Shown here: piece by piece, positions 7,531-14,674 of the stretch | How the letters are laid out: each line of letters opens with the position of its first letter | Position numbering within the stretch: the stretch's first letter is position 1 | The notes under the pieces: generated by a model | What the model was told of the DNA's origin: nothing | Database searches by the model: none | What the model saw: the letters and a program-made list of their open reading frames with translations, nothing else | Program-made: the position numbers and the translations under genes | NCBI GenBank assembly: GCA_900757905.1 | Contig: CAAEPN010000013.1 | Coordinates: 1-30,735 of the forward strand | Direction of reading: 5' to 3' | Source: Clostridia bacterium | Lineage (GTDB): Bacteria; Bacillota; Clostridia; Oscillospirales; CAG-382 | DNA length: 30,735 nt

Positions 7531-7842
7531 TTATAATACGATTTCGGATTCGACTCCGGCCGGGAGCTCTAAATCGACAAGAGCTTCGATCGCTTTCTGC
7601 GACGGCTTTAAGATGTCGATCAGTCTCTTATGGGTGCGGAATTCGAACTGTTCGCGGCTGTCCTTGTACTTGTGGACTGCGCGAAGAATGGTGACGATCT
7701 CCTTGTCGGTCGGGAGCGGGATCGGACCGGAAACCTTAGCGCCGTTGCGCTTAGCTGCTTCAACGATCTTTTCTGCCGCCTGATCGATAAGAGTGTGATC
7801 GTACGACTTCAGTCTGATTCTGATTTTTTCCTTTGCTGCCAT
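7531..7842 (-). CDS. rpsJ: 30S ribosomal protein S10
   Basis: S10 is a component of the 30S head, and its homologue also acts as NusE in antitermination complexes with NusB. The 103-residue product contains IRIRLKSYDHTLIDQAAEKI, GPIPLPTDKEIVTILRAVHK and EFRTHKRLIDILKPSQK, including the signature around RTHKRLID. AAAGGAGG lies 8 nt before the ATG at 7840-7842. It is the first gene of the operon and is preceded by a leader of roughly 470 nt. The NusE role makes an antitermination-type control of its own leader an attractive but unproven idea. Confidence 0.98.
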   Translation of the reverse strand: MAAKEKIRIRLKSYDHTLIDQAAEKIVEAAKRNGAKVSGPIPLPTDKEIVTILRAVHKYKDSREQFEFRTHKRLIDILKPSQKAIEALVDLELPAGVESEIVL

Positions 7843-8311
7843 TTTTTCTGCCTCCTTTAAAATTTTTCGTCCTGCGCACTTTACGCTTGATCTTGCACAG
7901 GAACCGTTTTAAATGCGGCACAGTGAAGTCTGAACACGCATCCGGGTGTTTCTTTATCATCCCGAATGAAAAACCCGATTCGACCTCAAACCGAGGGGAA
8001 TTCGGGCAGCTTACCATTTCTTACGCCATAAACCCATAAAGAGCCGCACGGCACATATTGCACGGCCTTTCGGTGAAACTCACCGACGGTTCCGCGACCG
8101 ATGTTTTAAGAAAGATACTCCTTAGCGCCGGAATTCTTCGGCAAAATCGCTTTTGCCACGACGGTAACGGAAACGTCCCTGCTTGAAGGAACGCCCCAAA
8201 ACCGCATCCATGCGCTTCGGTTCAGTATTCGCTGTCGCCCGTTTATCGGACATACTCCACGGAAATTACCGGCATAAATGCCGCAACCTCCCGTTTCATC
8301 GCACATCAAGC
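7843..8311 (-). promoter_or_regulatory. Long structured 5' leader of the S10 operon
   Basis: No recognisable gene occupies this stretch between the proximal promoter and S10. In transcript order it holds stems at 8270-8283 (CGGCA/TGCCG), 8140-8157 (GGCAAAA-GCGA-TTTTGCC, GNRA-type loop), 8070-8086 (TCGGTGA/TCACCGA), a terminator-like stem at 7974-8006, and a competing stem at 7939-7968. Short ORFs exist: 18 codons at 8243-8299, 43 codons at 8122-8253 (basic, MSDKRATANTEPKRMDAVLG...), and 8 codons at 8011-8037 (MGLWRKKW) ending just before the terminator-like stem. None of the three has a convincing ribosome binding site. Attenuation control is inferred from this layout. Confidence 0.6.
7969..8006 (-). 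terminator. Terminator-like attenuator stem in the S10 leader
   Basis: On the minus-strand RNA, CCCGA (8006-8002), UUC and CCUC pair with GAGG, GAA and UCGGG (7978-7974) around a 5-nt loop, with small bulges. UUUUU then CAUU follows. The sequence CCCGAAU (8006-8000) can instead pair perfectly with AUUCGGG at 7967-7961, which would break the terminator. That same AUUCGGG can in turn pair with CCCGGAU(G) at 7946-7939. Such mutually exclusive pairing is typical of attenuators. No trans-acting factor or ligand was identified. Confidence 0.6.
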
Positions 8312-8317
8312 TTGTAT

Positions 8318-8346
8318 ATTGTACCATACAAGGACAGGTTTTGCAA
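8318..8346 (-). promoter_or_regulatory. Sigma-A promoter P2 of the S10 operon (proximal)
   Basis: On the minus strand the -35 box TTGCAA (8341-8346) and -10 box TACAAT (8318-8323) are separated by exactly 17 bp. Predicted transcription starts near 8311, giving a leader of about 470 nt before S10. The 16-bp block AAACCTATTGCAAAAC around the -35 box is identical to that of the distal promoter. Confidence 0.8.
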
Positions 8347-8415
8347 TAGGTTTGGCACATTTAATTGTAACTTTTGTGTGAACTGCATTTTCGACCGCCA
8401 AAATTGCAATTTTTT

Positions 8416-8444
8416 ATTATACCACAGAAAGAAAAGTTTTGCAA
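8416..8444 (-). promoter_or_regulatory. Sigma-A promoter P1 of the S10 operon (distal)
   Basis: TTGCAA (8439-8444) and TATAAT (8416-8421) lie 17 bp apart on the minus strand, with the -10 box at full consensus. It stands 98 bp upstream of the proximal promoter and shares the AAACCTATTGCAAAAC block. Tandem promoters are common for ribosomal operons. The repeated block may reflect duplication or a shared regulator site. Confidence 0.8.
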
Positions 8445-8534
8445 TAGGTTTCGTGCATCTTCTTAAAACTCCGCCCGAACATGTCTTTTCGCCGTAAATC
8501 CACTATCCAAGGCCGCTAAACGCATAAATTCATA

Positions 8535-8563
8535 TTGACAGACACCCCTCCGGTTGCTATAAT
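8535..8563 (+). promoter_or_regulatory. Sigma-A promoter of the glycosidase-addB operon
   Basis: A perfect-consensus promoter: TTGACA at 8535-8540, a 17-bp spacer and TATAAT at 8558-8563. It fires away from the S10 promoters, which lie about 90 bp away on the other strand. AGGAGG at 8594-8599 follows, just ahead of the first ATG at 8605. Confidence 0.85.
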
Positions 8564-8604
8564 ATAAAGGTAGAAAATCGAATCAACCGAATCAGGAGGC
8601 AAAT

Positions 8605-8937
8605 ATGCAAAAAAACAAACTATTTCACATTCTGTCCTACATTCCCCTTTTATTTCTCATCAGCTTATTCATTCCGGAAAAAGATAACCCCACCGTGCGT
8701 TTTCACTGCGGACAGGGAATGCTTCTCACGATCGTCTCCGCGGCTTGCTCGGTCATCACGCGCACCCTCGGCTTCACGCTCGGCTGGATCCCGTTTGTCG
8801 GCGCTATCGTCAGCTATCTGTTTTCGGCATTCAGCGGCATTGCCATTCTCGTGCTCATGATCATCGGCATTGTGAACGCCGCCAACGATAAGACCGAACC
8901 GCTGCCGCTCATCGGCAAATATGCATTCTACCGCTAA
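8605..8937 (+). CDS. Small multi-pass membrane protein (DUF4870/Tic20-like)
   Basis: The 110-residue product has hydrophobic segments at about residues 8-24, 37-56 and 64-92. The layout, PLLFLISLFIP then EKDNPTVRFHCGQGMLL, then GIVNAANDKTEPLPLIGKY, resembles the DUF4870/Tic20-like family of small bacterial membrane proteins, where a charged turn with an xRFHxxQG motif follows the first helix. The function is unknown. It is the first gene after the promoter at 8535 and lies 15 nt before the glycosidase gene, so it is probably co-transcribed. Family assignment is from pattern recall only. Confidence 0.7.
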   Translation: MQKNKLFHILSYIPLLFLISLFIPEKDNPTVRFHCGQGMLLTIVSAACSVITRTLGFTLGWIPFVGAIVSYLFSAFSGIAILVLMIIGIVNAANDKTEPLPLIGKYAFYR

Positions 8938-8952
8938 GATGGGAGTCCGCTT

Positions 8953-10449
8953 ATGTACGAATTTCACCAAAACATGGAAATCACCTATGTGAACAGTCCC
9001 TATGTGGAAAAGAACCCGTTTTTAAGTGTCCAAACGCACAAAGCCGCGCTGCCCGCCTATGATAGCGCACGCTCCCTTGTGCCGGAGATCGTTTGGGACG
9101 GTCACGAGGACGCTGTCGCCTGCTACAACAAGGCATGGCAAATTGCCTTTTCCAATCTCAACAATCCCACGGACGGAAGCGGCTTTGTGTCGCCTTTCAT
9201 CGACACGGCCTTTAACGGGAATCTGTTTATGTGGGACTCCTCGTTTATTCTGATGTTTGCCAAATACGCTTCACGTGCTTTTGATTTTCAGCAAACGCTC
9301 GACAATTTTTATTCTCATCAGCACAAGGACGGTTTTATTTCCCGTGAGATCCGCGAAAAAGACGGTGCGGAAGTGTATGCGCGCCTTGACCCGTCCTCGA
9401 CAGGCCCGGCCATTTTATCCTGGTGCGAATACGAATACTATCTGTATTCCGGCGATAAAAGCCGCTTGAAAGACGTCTATTATCCGCTTCTTGCCTATCA
9501 TCTATGGATGAAAAAGCAGCGCACCTGGCGCGACGGCACGTATTTTCTTTCCGGGCTCGGCTGCGGCATGGACAATTCGCCTCGCCAAGAGCCGGGCTGC
9601 AATCCGCGCTATAAACACGGCCACATGGTCTGGATAGACGCTTGCTTCCAAGCGCTTATCGACTGCGATATGCTCATCAAGATCGCCGCAATTGCCGGAA
9701 TCGACGAGGGCGTTTCCGAATTGCAGACCGAGAAAGAAACTCTCGGCGCATACATCAACGACCGGCTTTGGGACGAAAAGACCGGCTTTTATTACGATAT
9801 GTACCGCGATAACCGGCTAAGCGGCGTAAAAACAGTCGCTTCTTTCTGGAGCCTCTTATCCGGCATCGTTCCGGAAAGCCGTATCGAGCGATTGGTCGCA
9901 CATTTGGAAAACGAGAACGAGTTCAAGCGGCCGCACCGCGTTCCGAGCTTATCCTATGACCATCCGGCCTATCACCCCGACGGTGATTATTGGCGCGGCT
10001 CGGTCTGGGCGCCGACCACCTATATGGTCTTGCGCGGCCTTGACCGGAACGGATATCACAAGCAAGCCTACGATATCGCCTGCAACACGGTAGAAAATGT
10101 CGTAAAGGTCTTTGCCGAAACCGGAACCTTGTGGGAAAACTACGCGCCCGAAAAAGCGGCACGCGGCAACTGTGCCAAATCGGACTTTGTCGGCTGGACG
10201 GGACTTGTTCCGATCTCCATGCTGATCGAATACGTTTTCGGCATCCGGTGTAATGCGTTGGATAAGACCGTCACCTGGGACATTCGTATGGACGGAGAAT
10301 ACGGCGTTCAAAATCTGTCCTTTGCCGATGTGACCGCTTCCTTTTTACACAAAGCAGACGGTACAGTCGAAATCAAAACCGACAAAACCATTAGTGTGAA
10401 GCTCATAAAGAACGGAAAAACGGAAATCCGCACCTGCACGCCCGAATAA
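8953..10449 (+). CDS. GH63-like (MGH1-like) glycoside hydrolase, cytoplasmic
   Basis: The 498-residue product is a predicted (alpha/alpha)6-barrel glycosidase. Landmarks are LFMWDSSFILMFAKYA (D95), GLGCGMDNSPRQEPG (D207), DYWRGSVWAPTTYMVLRGL and TLWENYAPEK (E395). In GH63-type enzymes the Asp of the GxDNSP block and the Glu of the late WENY block act as general acid and base, so D207 and E395 are the likely catalytic pair. No signal peptide is present, so it acts inside the cell, probably on an imported alpha-linked oligosaccharide or glycoside. The substrate cannot be told from sequence. It is followed after 33 nt by a sugar isomerase-like gene. Confidence 0.82.
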   Translation: MYEFHQNMEITYVNSPYVEKNPFLSVQTHKAALPAYDSARSLVPEIVWDGHEDAVACYNKAWQIAFSNLNNPTDGSGFVSPFIDTAFNGNLFMWDSSFILMFAKYASRAFDFQQTLDNFYSHQHKDGFISREIREKDGAEVYARLDPSSTGPAILSWCEYEYYLYSGDKSRLKDVYYPLLAYHLWMKKQRTWRDGTYFLSGLGCGMDNSPRQEPGCNPRYKHGHMVWIDACFQALIDCDMLIKIAAIAGIDEGVSELQTEKETLGAYINDRLWDEKTGFYYDMYRDNRLSGVKTVASFWSLLSGIVPESRIERLVAHLENENEFKRPHRVPSLSYDHPAYHPDGDYWRGSVWAPTTYMVLRGLDRNGYHKQAYDIACNTVENVVKVFAETGTLWENYAPEKAARGNCAKSDFVGWTGLVPISMLIEYVFGIRCNALDKTVTWDIRMDGEYGVQNLSFADVTASFLHKADGTVEIKTDKTISVKLIKNGKTEIRTCTPE

Positions 10450-10482
10450 AACAGCATACTATATAATTAAGGAAGAGTTTTT

Positions 10483-11361
10483 ATGTGGAACACCCATTTT
10501 TGTGTCAACGTCGGAGGCATTTTCAACATTCCTCTTGAAGAAGAGCTTCGCACAATAAAAGAGGTCGGCTTTGACGGTTTCTTCACGAACTGGAATAAGG
10601 CCGGCTGTTTAGATGAGCCGCGTGCGCTCGCCGACAAGCTCGGACTTATCTATCAATCGGTTCACGCGCCGTTCGGCCGTGCCGCCGAGATGTGGACGCC
10701 GGAGTATAATGACGCCGCAAACGAGCTTATCGAATGCGTCCGCGACGCCGCCGCACATCAAGTGCCGATTGTCGTCATGCACGCCTTTATCGGCTTTGAC
10801 GACCATTCGCCGAACGAATACGGTCTTGCAAGCTTCCGCCGCGTTGCCGAAGAAGCCGGTAAACTCGGCGTAAAGATCGCACTTGAAAACACCGAGGGCG
10901 AAGAATACCTTGCCGCCCTCATGAAAGCGCTTGCCGATTTGGATAATGTCGGCTTCTGTCTCGATACCGGCCACGAAATGTGCTACAACCACAGCGCGGA
11001 CATGCTGTCCCTGTACGGCGACCGCTTGATCGCCACTCACATCAACGACAATCTCGGCATCCGCGATTACGGCGGCAAGACCACTTGGATAGACGACCTG
11101 CACCTGCTGCCCTTTGACGGCGCAGCCGATTGGAAAAATTTTGTCACACGTCTCGACGAGCACGCCTACGACGGTCCGTTCACCTTTGAGCTTAATGCCC
11201 ACCACGGCAAACCGAACCGCCACGAAAACGACATCTACGCCGACCTTTCGCCGCGTATGTTCTACACGCTTGCCTATATGCGCGCCTGCAAATTGGCAAG
11301 ACTTCGCGAAGATCTGCGAAAACGCCGCCAAAAACGCGCGACAGGGGCCGCTTCATGCTGA
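10483..11361 (+). CDS. Sugar phosphate isomerase/epimerase (xylose isomerase-like TIM barrel)
   Basis: The 292-residue protein belongs to the AP-endonuclease-2 / xylose isomerase-like TIM-barrel superfamily. Likely metal ligands are E135 (in KIALENTEGEE), D161 and H164 (GFCLDTGHEM), H186 (IATHINDN) and E236 (GPFTFELNAH); H61 of QSVHAPFGR lies near the active site. Relatives epimerise or isomerise free or phosphorylated sugars and inositols. Pairing with the upstream glycosidase suggests processing of the released sugar. The last 19 residues are basic. The stop codon overlaps the addB start (ATGCTGA). Confidence 0.85.
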   Translation: MWNTHFCVNVGGIFNIPLEEELRTIKEVGFDGFFTNWNKAGCLDEPRALADKLGLIYQSVHAPFGRAAEMWTPEYNDAANELIECVRDAAAHQVPIVVMHAFIGFDDHSPNEYGLASFRRVAEEAGKLGVKIALENTEGEEYLAALMKALADLDNVGFCLDTGHEMCYNHSADMLSLYGDRLIATHINDNLGIRDYGGKTTWIDDLHLLPFDGAADWKNFVTRLDEHAYDGPFTFELNAHHGKPNRHENDIYADLSPRMFYTLAYMRACKLARLREDLRKRRQKRATGAASC

Positions 11362-14300
11362 CGCGCATTTTCGGTCTGCACGGAGCCGGCAAGACAGAGG
11401 TACTGTTAGCACGCCTTGAGGAATGCGTAAAACAAAAAAAGCAAGCGTTTTTGGTCGTACCCGAACAGGCGGCCGTATCCGCCGAACGGCTTCTCATCGA
11501 CCGACTCGGAAATCCGGCCAATATGTACATCGAGGTCATCAATTTCAAGCGTCTGTGCAACCGCGTTTTTCGCGAAAGCGGAGGACTTGTCGGCCATGTG
11601 CCGGATAACGCCGCAAGCGAGCTTGCCATGTCGCACGTGCTTTCGCAGTCCGCTGGCCTGTTGAAGGAATACGGTTCTTTGGCGTGTGACACGGATTTTG
11701 CAAAAAAAATGTTAGTCACGGTGTCCGAAATGCACCGTTTTCGCGTCACGCCCGACGATCTGGACGCCCTTTGCGCCGCACTTGCGCAAGAGGGCGCGGA
11801 CGCGCTTTCCGGCAAGCTGCACGATGTCTCACTCGCCCGCCGCGCCTACGACGCGTATATGTACAAGACACTTGATTTTCCGGGCGATCTGCTCGATAAG
11901 CTGTATGAAACGTTATGCAGCTTCCGCTTTTTTGCCGGAAAACGCGTCTTTTTTGACTCGTTCTACGGCTTTACCGCCCAAGAGCTTGCTATCATCGGCA
12001 AGATCCTCTCCACCGCCGAAGAAACCTGTATCACTTTTCTGTGCGACAGCGAAAAGACCGAAAACGAATGCTTTATGCGCGGCAAAAACGCGGCGTTTGC
12101 CTGTCGGAAGCTTGCCGAAAAGGCCGGCATTCCGATAAAGGATATTTTTCTTTCCGAAAACAAGAAGCACACGCCGCATTCGGCACTTGCCCACCTCGCA
12201 CAGCATTTTTCGCTGTCCGCGCTGTCCGAGCCGACGCCCGAAACGCCTTATGACGGCGTAAAGCTGGTCGCCTGTGCGGATATCTACGCCGAAGCGGAAT
12301 TCGCCGTACGCACTGTGAGCGACCTCTTGACGAAAGGCGTTCTGCCGCGCGAAATACTCCTTTGCGCCCGCAACGTCGCCGATTACGACGGCATTTTGGA
12401 TGCCGCCTTTGAAAACGCCGGAATTCCGTATGTCTTCGATAAGCCAGTCGATCTGTCCTCCACCCCGACCGCAGCTCTTGTGTTTTCTGCCTTTGACAGC
12501 TATTTCACCTGGAGTCTTGACGCCGTGTCCGCCTACTTAAAAACTGACCTTTCCGGCCTTGACGACGCAGCCGCCGATCGGCTCGATCTGTATCTGCACA
12601 CCTGGAACATCCACGGGAAAGCATATTTTCACGAAGAATGGCACATGGATCCGGCCGGTATGCGCGGCGGCGCACCGGACAGTGAGCTGTTAGCCGCTCT
12701 TTCCATATCGCACGACGGATTGCTCTCCTGCCTTGACGCGTTTTCGGCTTCGCTCGATTCGAGCCAAACTGCTGCGGACATGGCGCATGCCGTGTATGAA
12801 CTGACCGTCAATATCGCGCGTCTTTCGGGAAAAGAACACTTTGACGACCGCGCTGACGGCGAATATCTCGATCTGTTGAACCGCGCGCTCGATACGGTTA
12901 CCTTAACGATCGGGAACGAACGCGTCACGCCGCGGCGGTTCTATGACCTTTTGCGTGCGGTTATCGGCAACATGACCGTCGGAAAAATTCCGGAGCTTCT
13001 CGACCAGGTACGGTTTTCGCCGGTCACGCTCATGCGTACCGACGGCGTGAAATACGTGCTATTACTCGGCACAAACGACGGTATTTTTCCGGCAAGACCC
13101 GAATCCGGCGACGTTTTCCGCGACGCGGAACGCAGACTTTTACGCGCTCATGGCATGGAGCTTGCGGAACTTGAGAGCGACAAGGCGTTCGACGAGCTGT
13201 TTTTGGCTTATACCGCGCTTTGCTCGGCCAAGGACGGCGCGTATGTGCTGTATCGCACCGGCTCACTCGAAAAAAAGGAAATGTATCCCTCCATTTTGTT
13301 ATCCTTGCTTGAAAAAATGCTCGGTATTGCTCCCGAAGCCTATCCGACAGAAAATGCCGCCGACGCGCTTGAAAACGCCGTCAGCGACAAAGCCTTGTTT
13401 GAATATTTCTTAACGCTTCCGGAAAGCGTGGAAAAGCAGACCGTGCGCGCTTATTTTGCGGACAAGCCGGATTACGCCGCGCGCCTTGCCGCCGTCGAAC
13501 GAACCGACGATGCCGAAACGCCGTTGTCATCCGAAACCGTCGATGCGCTCTACGGCGATACCATGACCGGCAGCTATTCCAAGCTCGAACGCTTCCGTCA
13601 ATGCCCCTTTTCCTACTTCTGCACCTATACGCTGAAGCTCTCGCCCGCACCGAAAGGGCACGTCGGCGCTTCGGAGCGCGGAAACATCATCCACGCCGTG
13701 TTGGAGGAGCTTGTGCCGGATATATGCCGCCGCGCCAAAAGCGGTGATCCGTTTGAGGAAAGCGAACTTAAAACGATCATTCACGCAAAGCTCGAAGAGC
13801 TGCTCCGGCGCTATATGCCGGACGCCGGAAGCGCCTTAAGCGGCCGGTTTGTCTACCTGTTCGCCAAGACCGAGCGCGTTCTCGTACCGCTTTGCAAACT
13901 TCTCGGCGAGGAAATGAAAGTCAGCCGCTTCGAACCGGTCGATTTCGAACTGCCTATCGGCGCGGACGGTCTTGTAAAGCCGGCCGAACTGCCGCTTGCG
14001 GACGGCAAGACATTAAAGATCGTCGGAAAGATCGACCGCGTTGACCTCTTCCGCGACGAGCATTCCGGAAAGAACTATCTGCGTATCGTCGATTACAAGA
14101 CCGGCAGCACCAAATTCGACCTTGCAGACATAAAAAACGGCTTCAATCTGCAAATGCTCTTATATCTGTACACCCTTATCCAAAACGGCTCGGAGCGCTA
14201 TGGAAAGGTATACCCGGCCGGCGTCCTGTACAGCCGCGTGGCAAATCCCAATGTTCCCGATAAGAACAAGGTGCTGTCCACAGCGGAAGGTGGCGAAGAG

Positions 14301-14609
14301 CTTGACTACAAAACCGACACCTCCGGCCTTTTTGTGGCTGACGCCGATATCATCTTCGCTATGGATTCCACCGGCAGCGGCGCCTATATTCCGGTAAAGC
14401 TCAAAGCCGGCGAGCTTGCGGAAAACGCAGCCAACGTGCTTCCGGAGGAGGAATTTGACGAGCTTTTAAAGCAGGCGGCACACTTTGCACAAAGTATGGC
14501 AAACGGCATCTTAGACGGCGACAAACGTGCTCTGCCGGAGGGTGCAAAGGCGCATGACCCTTGTGATTACTGCGATTATAAGGAGATCTGCCCGAAACAG
14601 GTCGGTTAA
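11355..14609 (+). CDS. addB: ATP-dependent helicase/nuclease subunit B (AddB)
   Basis: AddB is the partner of AddA in the Gram-positive RecBCD-like enzyme, which resects double-strand breaks and recognises Chi. The 1084-residue product has an N-terminal Walker A GAGKT (residues 10-14) in an otherwise degenerate helicase region. The C-terminal PD-(D/E)XK nuclease shows IVDYKTG (D913, K915) and the QMLLYLY helix. Four cysteines, C750 and C1070/C1073/C1079, match the AddB iron-sulphur cluster that pins the nuclease domain. Length is slightly below the Bacillus protein. No addA follows, which is unusual. The gene overlaps the isomerase gene by 7 nt and ends at a strong terminator. Confidence 0.92.
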   Translation: MLTRIFGLHGAGKTEVLLARLEECVKQKKQAFLVVPEQAAVSAERLLIDRLGNPANMYIEVINFKRLCNRVFRESGGLVGHVPDNAASELAMSHVLSQSAGLLKEYGSLACDTDFAKKMLVTVSEMHRFRVTPDDLDALCAALAQEGADALSGKLHDVSLARRAYDAYMYKTLDFPGDLLDKLYETLCSFRFFAGKRVFFDSFYGFTAQELAIIGKILSTAEETCITFLCDSEKTENECFMRGKNAAFACRKLAEKAGIPIKDIFLSENKKHTPHSALAHLAQHFSLSALSEPTPETPYDGVKLVACADIYAEAEFAVRTVSDLLTKGVLPREILLCARNVADYDGILDAAFENAGIPYVFDKPVDLSSTPTAALVFSAFDSYFTWSLDAVSAYLKTDLSGLDDAAADRLDLYLHTWNIHGKAYFHEEWHMDPAGMRGGAPDSELLAALSISHDGLLSCLDAFSASLDSSQTAADMAHAVYELTVNIARLSGKEHFDDRADGEYLDLLNRALDTVTLTIGNERVTPRRFYDLLRAVIGNMTVGKIPELLDQVRFSPVTLMRTDGVKYVLLLGTNDGIFPARPESGDVFRDAERRLLRAHGMELAELESDKAFDELFLAYTALCSAKDGAYVLYRTGSLEKKEMYPSILLSLLEKMLGIAPEAYPTENAADALENAVSDKALFEYFLTLPESVEKQTVRAYFADKPDYAARLAAVERTDDAETPLSSETVDALYGDTMTGSYSKLERFRQCPFSYFCTYTLKLSPAPKGHVGASERGNIIHAVLEELVPDICRRAKSGDPFEESELKTIIHAKLEELLRRYMPDAGSALSGRFVYLFAKTERVLVPLCKLLGEEMKVSRFEPVDFELPIGADGLVKPAELPLADGKTLKIVGKIDRVDLFRDEHSGKNYLRIVDYKTGSTKFDLADIKNGFNLQMLLYLYTLIQNGSERYGKVYPAGVLYSRVANPNVPDKNKVLSTAEGGEELDYKTDTSGLFVADADIIFAMDSTGSGAYIPVKLKAGELAENAANVLPEEEFDELLKQAAHFAQSMANGILDGDKRALPEGAKAHDPCDYCDYKEICPKQVG

Positions 14610-14627
14610 AACTGTTTGAATAACACA

Positions 14628-14661
14628 AACGGCGGCTGTGAAAAATCACAGCCGCCGTTTT
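14628..14661. terminator. Bidirectional terminator between addB and the DUF3863-like gene
   Basis: A perfect 14-bp stem (AACGGCGGCTGTGA / TCACAGCCGCCGTT) with an AAAA loop stands between the converging genes. A short T-run follows on the plus strand and a GTTTGTGTTATT stretch follows on the minus strand. It can serve both transcripts, with the better fit on the plus side for addB. Confidence 0.9.
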
Positions 14662-14674
14662 CTGCTATTTCGTC

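Noticed and set aside
7760..8017. 85-codon minus-strand ORF overlapping the S10 start
   Set aside because: It overlaps the certain S10 gene in another frame and runs through the terminator-like stem. No family resemblance was seen.
8041..8110. Plus-strand resemblance to a cobalamin riboswitch core (CGGTGAAACTC ... CCGCGACCG)
   Set aside because: The flanking conserved blocks are missing, the similarity rests on a palindromic stretch, and no plus-strand gene follows within reach. The DNA is transcribed from the opposite strand.
10609..11331. 240-codon minus-strand ORF opposite the isomerase gene
   Set aside because: The plus-strand frame has clear metal-ligand motifs and an operon context. 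The antisense frame has neither start signals nor recognisable sequence.
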